NCBI GenBank assembly: GCA_019739225.1
Contig: JAHHDT010000001.1
Coordinates: 372,001 to 436,000 of the forward strand
Origin: Aquamicrobium sp.
GTDB lineage: Bacteria; Pseudomonadota; Alphaproteobacteria; Rhizobiales; Rhizobiaceae
DNA length: 64,000 nt
Direction: 5' to 3'
Under the pieces are notes generated by a model. The model was not told the DNA's origin. It searched no databases and saw only the letters and a list, made by a program, of their open reading frames with translations. Shown here piece after piece: positions 29,360-40,369 of this stretch (position 1 is the stretch's first letter; each line of letters begins with the position of its first letter). The translations under genes were made by a program, and so were the position numbers.

Positions 29360-29548
29360 GGCTTGCGGGAGAGAGCAGCGAAAGCTGCCGCCGAAGGGGA
29401 AATCGCCCGAAATCTCTCAGGCAAAAGAACCGTAGGCCGGTCAAGACGCTCTGGAAAGTCGGGGGAAACCCCGCGCCGAAGGTGTAAGGGCGACCGACAG
29501 GGTTCCGGTCGTACCAAGTCTCTCAGGCTTCCGACAGAGGGGCGCGAA
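29360..29548 (+). ncRNA. Tandem glycine riboswitch (two aptamers)
   Basis: Two consecutive glycine aptamers lie in the leader of gcvT. Aptamer 1 (about 29362-29437) has GCGGGAGAGAGC, GCCGAAGGGG and CTCTCAGGCAAAAGAACCG. Aptamer 2 (about 29448-29545) has CTCTGGAAAGTC, GCCGAAGGTGTAAGGG and TCTCTCAGGCTTCCGACAGAGG. These are the conserved cores of the glycine riboswitch. It ends about 40 bases before the gcvT start, so glycine binding probably turns on expression of the glycine cleavage operon. Confidence 0.93.
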
Positions 29549-29589
29549 CTGCCGCTTCAGCGGCTGGTTGGTGCTGTTCTGGAGGATGA

Positions 29590-30693
29590 ATGACCGATAC
29601 GGGCGAACTTTTTCAACTGCCGCTGAAAGACCTGCACGAGGCCGCCGGTGCGCGCTTCGGCGGGTTTGCCGGCTGGTCGATGCCGATCACCTACCCGCTG
29701 GGCGTGCTCAAGGAGCACCTGCATACGCGGGAAAAGGCCGGCCTTTTCGATATTTCCCACATGAAGCTGTTCCTCGTGACGGGGTCACAGGCAGCGGCAG
29801 CGCTGGCGCGCGCATGCCCGCTGGATCCCGCTGCGCTGACCGAGAGCCAGTCGAAATACACCTTCTTCCTCAACGACGAGGCCGGCATCCTCGACGACCT
29901 CATCGTCACCCGTCTTGGGGCGGAGCGCTTTATGGTCGTCGCCAACGCCGGCAACGCCGCAGCAGACGAAAAGCACCTGAAACAGGTCGCCGCGTCCTTC
30001 GACTGCGCGATCGAGCCGCTTGAGCGCGTCTTTCTGGCGTTGCAGGGGCCTGCAGCCGAAGGCGCACTCTCCAGAGCCGGCCTCGATCTTTCGGCACTGA
30101 CCTTCATGCACGGGCTGGAGCCGCGTGAAGGCTGGTTTGCCAGCCGCTCCGGCTATACCGGCGAGGACGGATTCGAGATCGCCCTGCCCTGGGCCGAGGC
30201 GAAAGCCTTCGCCGAAGCTCTGCTTGCCGACGAAAACGTCGAATGGATCGGTCTTGCAGCCCGCGACAGCCTGCGCCTCGAAGCCGGGCTCTGCCTTCAC
30301 GGACAGGACATTACACCGGAGACCACCCCGGTCGATGCCGGCCTGATGTGGGCGATCGCCAAGCCGCTGCGTGAAAACGGCAGTTTCATCGGCGCAGACG
30401 CTCTGCGCGCGGCACTTGCGGCGGGGCCACGGCGCAAGCGCGTAGGACTGAAGCCGGAAGGCCGCCAGCCGGTGCGCGCTGGCGCTGACCTGTTCGACGC
30501 GGACGGCAATCCGACCGGCAGCGTGACCTCCGGCGGCTTCGGCCCGTCGGCTGGCTTCCCCGTCGCGATGGGCTACGTGCCCGCGGCCCTCGCAACGCCA
30601 GGCAGCAGACTTTTCGCTGAGGTGCGCGGCAACCGCGTGCCGATCGACATCCACCCCCTTCCCTTCACGCAGCATCGCTACCGCAAAGGATAA
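29590..30693 (+). CDS. gcvT: Glycine cleavage system aminomethyltransferase (T protein)
   Basis: Transfers the methylene group from the aminomethyl-lipoyl H protein to tetrahydrofolate, releasing ammonia. The 367-residue protein has [52 protein letters not shown] and [16 protein letters not shown], all family landmarks, with a C-terminal beta-barrel part. It is the first gene of gcvT-gcvH-gcvP and lies directly under the glycine riboswitch. GGAGG lies a few bases before the start. Confidence 0.97.
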   Translation: MTDTGELFQLPLKDLHEAAGARFGGFAGWSMPITYPLGVLKEHLHTREKAGLFDISHMKLFLVTGSQAAAALARACPLDPAALTESQSKYTFFLNDEAGILDDLIVTRLGAERFMVVANAGNAAADEKHLKQVAASFDCAIEPLERVFLALQGPAAEGALSRAGLDLSALTFMHGLEPREGWFASRSGYTGEDGFEIALPWAEAKAFAEALLADENVEWIGLAARDSLRLEAGLCLHGQDITPETTPVDAGLMWAIAKPLRENGSFIGADALRAALAAGPRRKRVGLKPEGRQPVRAGADLFDADGNPTGSVTSGGFGPSAGFPVAMGYVPAALATPGSRLFAEVRGNRVPIDIHPLPFTQHRYRKG

Positions 30694-30698
30694 CCCCG

Positions 30699-31067
30699 AT
30701 GGCAACCACCTATTTCACCGAAGATCATGAATGGCTGCGCGTCGAGGGCGGTGTCGCCACGGTGGGCATCACGGATTACGCGCAGGAGCAACTCGGCGAC
30801 CTCGTTTTCGTGGAACTGCCCGAGGTCGGCAAAGCCGTATCCAAGGGCGACGCGGCCGTGGTGGTCGAATCCGTCAAGGCCGCATCCGACGTCTATGCGC
30901 CGGCCGACGGTGAGATCACGGAAGTCAACGACAAGCTTTCGTCCGACCCGGCGCTGGTCAATTCCTCGGCCGCGGGCGACGGCTGGCTATGGAAGATGAA
31001 GCTTGCCGACGAAAGCCAGCTCGAGGGCCTGATGGACGAGGCTGGCTACAAGGCGATGATCGGCTGA
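30699..31067 (+). CDS. gcvH: Glycine cleavage system H protein
   Basis: Lipoyl carrier protein of the glycine cleavage complex. It has 122 residues, the normal length. The lipoylation site is Lys60 in [14 protein letters not shown], and [20 protein letters not shown] is the usual N-terminus. It begins five bases after gcvT ends and shuttles the aminomethyl group between the P and T proteins. The L protein (dihydrolipoyl dehydrogenase) is not in this window. Confidence 0.97.
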   Translation: MATTYFTEDHEWLRVEGGVATVGITDYAQEQLGDLVFVELPEVGKAVSKGDAAVVVESVKAASDVYAPADGEITEVNDKLSSDPALVNSSAAGDGWLWKMKLADESQLEGLMDEAGYKAMIG

Positions 31068-31078
31068 AGGACGAAATC

Positions 31079-33880
<2,802 letters not shown>

Positions 33881-33990
33881 CCGCAATTTCTCCCGCCGCT
33901 TGTCGGAATGACCGGCGGCGATACGTCCTCGGGTGGCAGGGGCAAGACGCTTCTGCCATTTCAACCCCTGCGAGGATGAGGAGAAAGCCC

Positions 33991-34524
33991 ATGGAAACCC
34001 GAACAGCGCCACGCCCCGTCGCGAAGGACAGAAACAGCCCGTTGCGCCAGATTACCCCTTGTCTCTGGTTCGACGACAAGGCGGAGGACGCCGCCAACTT
34101 CTACGTTTCGGTCTTCCCCAACTCACACATCAGGACGATCAGCCGCTATGGCTCCGAAGGCAAGGAAATCCACGGTAAGGAAGAAGGCGCCGTGATGACC
34201 GTGGCGTTCACGCTCGACGGCCAGGATTTCGTCGGCCTCAATGGCGGGCCGCAATTCACCTTCGACGAGGCGGTTTCGTTCCAGATCCCATGCGCAGACC
34301 AGGAAGAGGTCGACTACTACTGGGCCAGGCTCAGCGAAGGCGGCCAGGAAGGGCCCTGCGGCTGGGTCAAGGACAGGTTCGGCCTGTCGTGGCAGGTGGT
34401 GCCGAACGCGCTGCTGGAGATGATGCAGGATACCGATTCCGCAAAGGTAGCGCGCGTTACCGCCGCGTTCCTGCAGATGAAGAAGTTCGACATCGCGCAA
34501 CTGCGCGCAGCCTTCGAAGGCTGA
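33991..34524 (+). CDS. VOC-family (PhnB-like glyoxalase fold) protein
   Basis: A 177-residue protein of the vicinal oxygen chelate superfamily, PhnB/3-demethylubiquinone methyltransferase-like type. Seen: ITPCLWFDDKAEDAANFYVS near the N-terminus, VAFTLDGQDFVGLNGGPQF, and GWVKDRFGLSWQVVP near residue 130. Family members act as metal-dependent enzymes or binding proteins; the substrate is unknown. GAGGAG lies upstream of the 33991 start; 33976 is an alternative. It follows the gcv operon by 110 bp and is probably separate. Confidence 0.85.
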   Translation: METRTAPRPVAKDRNSPLRQITPCLWFDDKAEDAANFYVSVFPNSHIRTISRYGSEGKEIHGKEEGAVMTVAFTLDGQDFVGLNGGPQFTFDEAVSFQIPCADQEEVDYYWARLSEGGQEGPCGWVKDRFGLSWQVVPNALLEMMQDTDSAKVARVTAAFLQMKKFDIAQLRAAFEG

Positions 34525-34624
34525 TGCCCGCAGAAGCCGGTCGGCGCTAAAGCGTGTCGCTGCCGATGGTATTCGGATAGGAGCACCACACCTGCGCCGC
34601 GTCGATTCGCATCGAACACCTCAG

Positions 34625-34707
34625 CGACGTCATCCTCGGGCTTGTCCCGAGGATCTACTGCTCTGACAGGTTGGCAGATCCTCGGGACAAGCCCGAGGAT
34701 GACGTCG
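34625..34707. repeat. Perfect 32-bp inverted repeat, intergenic palindromic element
   Basis: Arms 34625-34656 and 34676-34707 are perfect reverse complements around a 19-base spacer. Each arm contains CATCCTCGGGCTTG and CCCGAGGAT, the core shared with the element near 59.6 kb. As RNA it would form a very stable hairpin. No gene overlaps it. It appears to be a member of a dispersed intergenic repeat family. Confidence 0.9.
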
Positions 34708-34738
34708 TCGATATGAATCCGCCAACGCGCAACACGCT

Positions 34739-34969
34739 TTAGGCGTTCGGCGCGCCCACGACCGGCTCGGCATGTGCCGGCATTTGCGATTGCGTGGGCG
34801 GGAGTTCGGTCTCCGCCCGCGCCAGTCGCACCGCGCCGAACGCCAGCGCGAAAGCAGCCGCAAAGATCAGTGACCGGCGGAGCCAACGCGGCAGTCCGCC
34901 CGCCTGCGTGGTGTCCACTGTGGCCGGCATCGCACCGCTTCCAACCGTTGCCATAGTTCCGTGTTTCAC
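34739..34969 (-). CDS. Small hypothetical exported or membrane-anchored protein
   Basis: A 76-residue frame (GTG start; ATG at 34954 also possible) with a twin-arginine-free positively charged lead, then a hydrophobic stretch SLIFAAAFALAFGAVRLARA near residues 32-51 and a short proline/alanine-rich tail. This looks like a single membrane helix or an uncleaved signal. It sits alone between the palindrome and the parE promoter region. No family was recognised; it could also be non-coding. Confidence 0.45.
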   Translation of the reverse strand: MKHGTMATVGSGAMPATVDTTQAGGLPRWLRRSLIFAAAFALAFGAVRLARAETELPPTQSQMPAHAEPVVGAPNA

Positions 34970-35231
34970 AGCCTTTGCCCCTGCACTTCCGCCTTTTTTG
35001 TGTTACGGGCGAAGCTGGAGGCGAAAGCTGAACAAATTCGTCCCCTGAAGCGGCACAAAAGGGGCTTATTCGTCAGGCTGGTTAGGCTTCGGTAAGACCG
35101 ATCCGTATAATTGTAGCCATTCGACGCGTTCGCGACCGCTGGCGCGAACGTATCGGGAACTCCCGTCGCCTTGGCCGCCGAACCATGGCAGTATCGGCGG
35201 TGATTCGCGGCACATCGAACGACAGGCATTC

Positions 35232-37289
35232 ATGGACGACGCAAACGACCTCTTCGCCAACCTCGCCGACAGCCCTGCCCCGCAGCGCGCGCCCGACCGC
35301 CCGGCAGACCCACTGGTGCAGGCCGCCAAGGCAAAGCAGCCGCAGCAAAAGGATGGCAGCGAAGGCTACAGCGCGGCCGACATCGAGGTTCTGGAAGGGC
35401 TGGAGCCGGTGCGGCGCCGGCCGGGTATGTATATCGGCGGTACCGACGAGAAGGCACTTCACCACCTCTTCGCCGAAGTGATCGACAACTCGATGGACGA
35501 GGCGGTCGCCGGCCATGCGACCTTCATCGAGGTCGAGCTGGACGCCGAAGGCTTCATCACCGTCACCGACAACGGCCGCGGTATACCGGTCGACCCGCAC
35601 CCGAAGTTCAAGGACAAGTCGGCGCTCGAAGTCATCATGACGACGCTGCACGCCGGCGGCAAATTCGACTCCAAGGTCTACGAAACCTCCGGCGGTCTGC
35701 ACGGCGTCGGCGTCTCGGTCGTCAACGCGCTGTCCGACGTGCTCGAGGTCGAGGTCGCGCGCGGCCGAAAGCTCTACCGTCAGCGCTTCTCACGCGGCGT
35801 GCCGCAGGGGCCGCTGGAAAACCTCGGCGACGTGCACAACCGGCGCGGCACCCGCACCCGCTTCCATCCGGACGCGGACATCTTCGGCAAGAGCGCGAAG
35901 TTCGAGCCGGCGCGGCTTTACCGCATGGCCCGCTCCAAGGCCTATCTCTTCGGCGGCGTGGAAATCCGCTGGTCGTGCGACCCGGCATTGATCCCTGAAA
36001 AGGACGAGACGCCGGCCAAGGCCGTCTTTCACTTTCCCGGCGGATTGAAGGATTATCTGGCCGCATCGCTCGGCTCCGACTTCCAGGTGACCCGCGAAAT
36101 CTTCGCCGGCAAGAGCGAGAAGCAGGGCGGCCACGGCTCCATGGAATGGGCGGTCACCTGGTACGGCGGCGACGGCTTCCTGAATTCCTACTGCAACACC
36201 ATTCCGACGCCGGAGGGCGGCACCCACGAGATGGGTTTCCGCAACGTGTTGACGCGCGGGCTGAAGGCCTATGCGGATCTGGTCGGCAACAAGCGCGCCT
36301 CTGTCGTCACCGGTGAAGACGTGATGATCTCGGCCGCCGGCATGCTGTCGGTGTTCATCCGCGAACCGGAATTCGTCGGCCAGACCAAGGACCGGCTAGC
36401 GACCGTAGAAGCGCAGCGCATCGTGGAGACCGCGATCCGCGACGCCTTCGACCACTGGCTCGCCGACAATCCGCAGGAAGCCTCCAAGCTGCTCGACTGG
36501 GTGATCGCGCGCGCAGATGAACGCGTACGCCGCCGCCAGGAGAAGGAAGTCAGCCGCAAGAGCGCGGTGCGCAAGCTGCGCCTGCCCGGCAAGCTGGCCG
36601 ACTGCACGCAGGGCGCGGCGCAAGGCGCGGAACTCTTCATCGTCGAGGGCGACTCGGCCGGCGGTTCCGCCAAGCAGGCGCGCGACCGCGCCAGCCAGGC
36701 CGTGCTGCCGCTGCGCGGCAAGATCCTCAACGTAGCCAGCGCCGGGCACGACAAGCTGACGGCCAACCAGCAGATCGCCGACATCATTCAGGCTCTCGGC
36801 TGCGGCACACGCTCGAAATACCGCGACGAGGACCTTCGCTACGACCGCATTATCATCATGACGGATGCCGACGTCGACGGCGCGCATATCGCCTCGCTGC
36901 TGATTACCTTCTTCTATCAGGAGATGCCGCAGCTCATCAAAGGCGGCCATCTCTACATGGCCGTGCCGCCGCTCTATCGCATCAGTCAGGGCGGCAAGAC
37001 GATGTACGCACGTGACGACGCCCACAAGGACGAACTCGTGAAAAGCGAGTTCACCGGCCGCGGCAAGATCGAGATCGGCCGCTTCAAGGGCCTTGGCGAG
37101 ATGATGGCAACCCAGCTCAAGGAAACCACGATGGACCGGCGCAAGCGCACACTGCTGCGGGTCGACGTCGACGACACCGACCCTGAAGGCACACGCGCGT
37201 CCGTAGACGCGTTGATGGGCACCAAGCCCGAAGCCCGGTTCCGCTTCATCCAGGAGCGTGCCGAGTTCGTAGAAGAGCTCGACATCTGA
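35232..37289 (+). CDS. parE: DNA topoisomerase IV subunit B
   Basis: ATPase subunit of topoisomerase IV, which separates linked daughter chromosomes. The 685-residue protein has the GHKL ATP-binding motifs (VIDNSMDEAVAGHA, ITVTDNGRGIPV, SGGLHGVGVSVVNAL). Its TOPRIM region has ELFIVEGDSAGGSAKQARDR and IIIMTDADVDGAHI; the length and C-terminal end fit ParE rather than GyrB. It begins with an alanine/proline-rich 40-residue lead common in alphaproteobacteria. The 262 bp upstream carry its promoter; no motif was recognised. Confidence 0.95.
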   Translation: MDDANDLFANLADSPAPQRAPDRPADPLVQAAKAKQPQQKDGSEGYSAADIEVLEGLEPVRRRPGMYIGGTDEKALHHLFAEVIDNSMDEAVAGHATFIEVELDAEGFITVTDNGRGIPVDPHPKFKDKSALEVIMTTLHAGGKFDSKVYETSGGLHGVGVSVVNALSDVLEVEVARGRKLYRQRFSRGVPQGPLENLGDVHNRRGTRTRFHPDADIFGKSAKFEPARLYRMARSKAYLFGGVEIRWSCDPALIPEKDETPAKAVFHFPGGLKDYLAASLGSDFQVTREIFAGKSEKQGGHGSMEWAVTWYGGDGFLNSYCNTIPTPEGGTHEMGFRNVLTRGLKAYADLVGNKRASVVTGEDVMISAAGMLSVFIREPEFVGQTKDRLATVEAQRIVETAIRDAFDHWLADNPQEASKLLDWVIARADERVRRRQEKEVSRKSAVRKLRLPGKLADCTQGAAQGAELFIVEGDSAGGSAKQARDRASQAVLPLRGKILNVASAGHDKLTANQQIADIIQALGCGTRSKYRDEDLRYDRIIIMTDADVDGAHIASLLITFFYQEMPQLIKGGHLYMAVPPLYRISQGGKTMYARDDAHKDELVKSEFTGRGKIEIGRFKGLGEMMATQLKETTMDRRKRTLLRVDVDDTDPEGTRASVDALMGTKPEARFRFIQERAEFVEELDI

Positions 37290-37320
37290 GCCGCCCCCTT
37301 TCGTACATCAGGAAATCACC

Positions 37321-37644
37321 ATGCCTCTGAGGATTGTCTACGTCTCCACGCTCGAGCAGCATGTGACCGAGGCCGAACTTGCCGCGCTCGTGGACAAGGC
37401 TGCCGCCTTCAACACGAGCCATGGCATCACTGGCATCCTCGCCGTCGAGGACAGGCGGGTGTGCCAGATTCTCGAAGGTCCGGACGCCGCCGTGGATGCG
37501 CTGTTCGCATCCATCAAGCGCGACGACCAGCACTCCGGCATCGTAGAGCTCGTACGCCACGGCATCGACGCAACCACTTTCGATGACTGGGGCATGGTTC
37601 GTCGCGGCATGCTCGACATCGTCGTCGCCGCCTACGCCGCGTAG
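37321..37644 (+). CDS. Single-domain BLUF blue-light sensor protein
   Basis: A 107-residue protein that is almost entirely one BLUF (blue light using FAD) domain. The residues of the flavin photoswitch are present: Tyr7 in IVYVS, Asn31 in FNTSHGITGIL, Gln49 in CQILEGP, and Trp90/Met92 in DDWGM. There is no attached output domain, so signalling must go through a partner, as in PixD-type short BLUF proteins. It starts 31 bases after parE. No obvious partner lies adjacent. Confidence 0.88.
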   Translation: MPLRIVYVSTLEQHVTEAELAALVDKAAAFNTSHGITGILAVEDRRVCQILEGPDAAVDALFASIKRDDQHSGIVELVRHGIDATTFDDWGMVRRGMLDIVVAAYAA

Positions 37645-37666
37645 CGCACCATTCAGGGATTGCGCG

Positions 37667-38809
37667 TCAAGCCGCCGCTATCGCCAGTGCGTGAGAGCGC
37701 GCATTCTCGCGCAGAACCTCAAGGTGAATTGCCTTGATCAGAGCGGCCGTTTCGCGGTCGCGCTCGCTCGGCCCCGGCTGTCCTGGCGCGGCATTGACCT
37801 CGCCCAGCATCAGCCAGGTCACCTCCTGCGCCCCGGCGACGCGTTTTCCGGTGGCGACCTCGCGCCATACCTTGAGCGCGCGCAGGAAGACCGCGTGCAG
37901 CGTTTCGACAAGGCCGGCCGAGCGAAAGAGCGCCGTCACTGCGACATCCCTGCCCGAGGCCAGGATAGCCCGCACACGCTGCTCGGACTGGCCAGTCAGC
38001 GCCATCAGCACCGAGCCGAAGAAGTCGACCTTGCCATGCGCAATCGCGCGGATGAGAAAGCTGGCCGTGAGCTCGCCACGCAGACGCAGATGCTCGATGA
38101 GCGCGGCGTGCTCGCCACGCGCGGTCTTGTCGAGCAGCGTCAGCGATGCCCTCTGGCATGCCTCGCGCGTGACGCGTTCGGCACGCGCCTGCCCCATCAG
38201 GCCGATGACGAGCGGCGAGGTCTTCAATGCCTCGCCCAGCTTGACGAGCAGCATGTGCCTGCAGTCGCCCGGAAGGCGCGCGTCGTTCAGCAGCGTTTCG
38301 CGCAGCGCCGCCTGATGGCCATGGCGCTCGGCCATGCGGCGGAACGAGAGCGAAGCAATATCCGCACCGCCATTGCGGGCAAGCGCAATGCAAGCCTCCG
38401 GTGAACCGACTTCGGCAATCGCCGCAGCCAGGCTCATGGAAACCGAGGCGCGCCCCGCGATCAAGGCCTGGACGGGACCGTCGGACGCGGCCACGCGATC
38501 GATCAGGTCCACATCGGTAAGCAACGGCGAACGCACGAGCACCGCAGCCGCCACCTCCTTCTGGTCGGCGGCCAGGGCGGCGATGATCTGCGGCGGCGCA
38601 TAGCGGCTCATCGAGAGCGCTTCGGCGAGCGCAGCCCGAACCTTGGGGGAAGGATCATCGAGGAGAAGCGTCAGTGCGGCCTCTGCCTCGCACCGGTCCT
38701 CGAAGGGAAGCTGATGGTCGACAAAGGCACGTGCAAGCGCCGCCGCCGCCGCCTCGCGCTCCGCGACCCGCGCACTGCCGATCCATCTGAGAAAATGCCT
38801 GATGACCAT
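37667..38809 (-). CDS. DUF2336 (HEAT-like repeat) protein
   Basis: A 380-residue alpha-helical protein. The N-terminal half has HEAT-like repeats (DPSPKVRAALAEALSMSRYA, PPQIIAALAADQKEVAAAVL), and the layout fits the DUF2336 family found in alphaproteobacteria. There is no signal peptide or membrane helix. It is convergent with the BLUF gene and divergent from the MaoC gene. Some family members are tied to stress or cell-surface regulation, but no function is assigned here. Confidence 0.8.
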   Translation of the reverse strand: MVIRHFLRWIGSARVAEREAAAAALARAFVDHQLPFEDRCEAEAALTLLLDDPSPKVRAALAEALSMSRYAPPQIIAALAADQKEVAAAVLVRSPLLTDVDLIDRVAASDGPVQALIAGRASVSMSLAAAIAEVGSPEACIALARNGGADIASLSFRRMAERHGHQAALRETLLNDARLPGDCRHMLLVKLGEALKTSPLVIGLMGQARAERVTREACQRASLTLLDKTARGEHAALIEHLRLRGELTASFLIRAIAHGKVDFFGSVLMALTGQSEQRVRAILASGRDVAVTALFRSAGLVETLHAVFLRALKVWREVATGKRVAGAQEVTWLMLGEVNAAPGQPGPSERDRETAALIKAIHLEVLRENARSHALAIAAA

Positions 38810-38924
38810 TTACGCCTGCGCCCGACCTCTCCAACTGCCGGTGGACGCTAGAGAAAAATGGTTTACGAACGGTTCACCATGTCCTTTAACCGACCGGAAA
38901 CCATGGCCGCAGGGAGGGATTTCC

Positions 38925-39377
38925 ATGGCTGGGCTTTATCTGGAGGAGTTCGAGGTCGGGCAGGTCATCCGCCACGCTTTGACCCGTTCGGTGACGGAAA
39001 GCGACAATGTGCTGTTCTCGGTCATGACCATGAATCCGCAGCCGCTCCACATCGATTTCGACTACGCGGCGAAGTCGGAATGGGGCAAGCCGCTGGTCAA
39101 TTCGCTGTTCACGCTCGGCCTGATGATCGGCATTTCGGTTCATGACACCACGCTCGGCACGATCGTCGCCAATCTCGGGATGACGGATACGTCCTTCCCG
39201 CACCCGGTTTTCCACGGCGACACGATCCGGGTCGAGACGGAAATCCGCTCCGTGCGGGAATCGAAATCGAAGCCCGACCGTGGCGTGGTCGAGATGGAAC
39301 ACCGCGCCTACAACCAGCATGGCGATCTCGTTGCCCGCTGCCTGCGGCAGACGATGGTTCAGAAGAGGCCTGCCTGA
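38925..39377 (+). CDS. MaoC-like hot-dog-fold dehydratase
   Basis: A 150-residue hot-dog protein of the MaoC/R-specific enoyl-CoA hydratase type. YLEEFEVGQVIRHALTRSVT, SDNVLFSVMTMNPQPLHIDF and VNSLFTLGLMIGISVHDTTL show the family fold, with the catalytic Asp/His region around residues 26-40. The start at 38925 has AGGGAGGGA upstream. Its stop shares a base with the start of the CitE-like gene, so both are co-translated, probably hydrating a branched unsaturated CoA ester before C-C cleavage. Confidence 0.85.
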   Translation: MAGLYLEEFEVGQVIRHALTRSVTESDNVLFSVMTMNPQPLHIDFDYAAKSEWGKPLVNSLFTLGLMIGISVHDTTLGTIVANLGMTDTSFPHPVFHGDTIRVETEIRSVRESKSKPDRGVVEMEHRAYNQHGDLVARCLRQTMVQKRPA

Positions 39378-40234
39378 TGCGTTCGCTGCTGTTCGTCCCC
39401 GGCGATTCGGAGCGCAAGCTCGCAAAGGGCCTGTCATCCGGCGCGGATGTGCTGATCGTCGATCTGGAAGATTCCGTTGCGGCCGAAAACAAGCCGACCG
39501 CGCGCGAAACTGCGGCAGCGTTCATTACATCCGAAAAGCAAGGACCGTCGATCTATGTGCGGGTCAACGATCTGTCGACGGGCCTGACCGACGACGATCT
39601 CGCCGCTGTCATGAAGGCCGCGCCCGCCGGCATCATGCTGCCGAAATCGAACAGCGCCGACGATGTCGGGCGCCTCGCGGTTCGCCTGCGCGTACATGAG
39701 GCCGAAAACGGGCTCGCCGATGGTGTCACGAAGATCATCCCCATCATCACCGAAACGCCATTGGGAACGCTCAACGCCGCCACCTACCGGCAGGCCGGCG
39801 CGCGGCTGGCCGGCCTGACGTGGGGCGCGGAGGATTTGTCGGCGGAGATCGGCGCGGCCGACACACGTGACGGCGAAGGCGCCTATACCGACGTGTTCCG
39901 CTTCGCACGCGTTTCCACCATTCTGGCCGCGGGCGCGGCGGAAGTGGCTGCTATCGACACCGTATTCCCCGATTTCCGCAACGAAGAAGCATTCCGGCGC
40001 GACTGCCTCGAAGGTATGCGCGATGGCTTCACCGGTCGCATGGCGATCCATCCCGCACAGGTTCCGATCATCAACGAGGTCTTCACCCCGTCGCAGGAGG
40101 CGGTCGCTCATGCCCGTGCCGTGGTCGCGGCCTTCGCGGCGGCGGGCAATCCGGGCGTCGTGGGCATAGACGGCAAGATGTACGACCGCCCTCACCTCAA
40201 GCGGGCGGAACGGCTTCTGGCGCGGGTGCTCTGA
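39377..40234 (+). CDS. CoA-ester lyase of the HpcH/HpaI (CitE) family
   Basis: A 285-residue aldolase-type lyase that cleaves malyl-, beta-methylmalyl- or citramalyl-type CoA esters. Seen: RSLLFVPGDSERKLAKGL at the N-terminus, LIVDLEDSV with the metal-binding Glu/Asp, IIPIITETPLG, and LTWGAEDLSAEIGAADTR. The C-terminal part has MAIHPAQVPIINEVF. The overlap with the MaoC gene suggests a joint pathway, such as mesaconyl/methylmalyl-CoA interconversion. The exact substrate cannot be decided by eye. Confidence 0.87.
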   Translation: MRSLLFVPGDSERKLAKGLSSGADVLIVDLEDSVAAENKPTARETAAAFITSEKQGPSIYVRVNDLSTGLTDDDLAAVMKAAPAGIMLPKSNSADDVGRLAVRLRVHEAENGLADGVTKIIPIITETPLGTLNAATYRQAGARLAGLTWGAEDLSAEIGAADTRDGEGAYTDVFRFARVSTILAAGAAEVAAIDTVFPDFRNEEAFRRDCLEGMRDGFTGRMAIHPAQVPIINEVFTPSQEAVAHARAVVAAFAAAGNPGVVGIDGKMYDRPHLKRAERLLARVL

Positions 40235-40369
40235 AGGGTGACGGCAATCTTCCTGCCGGAAGCCAGGCCCGGTTCATTCGAGCGCGCGGGTTTTATCCGC
40301 CCGAGGGTTGGCCCGCCGCAACCTGCCCGTTAGAAAGGCGCGCGAGTCAACCTGCCCGGAGGTATACCG

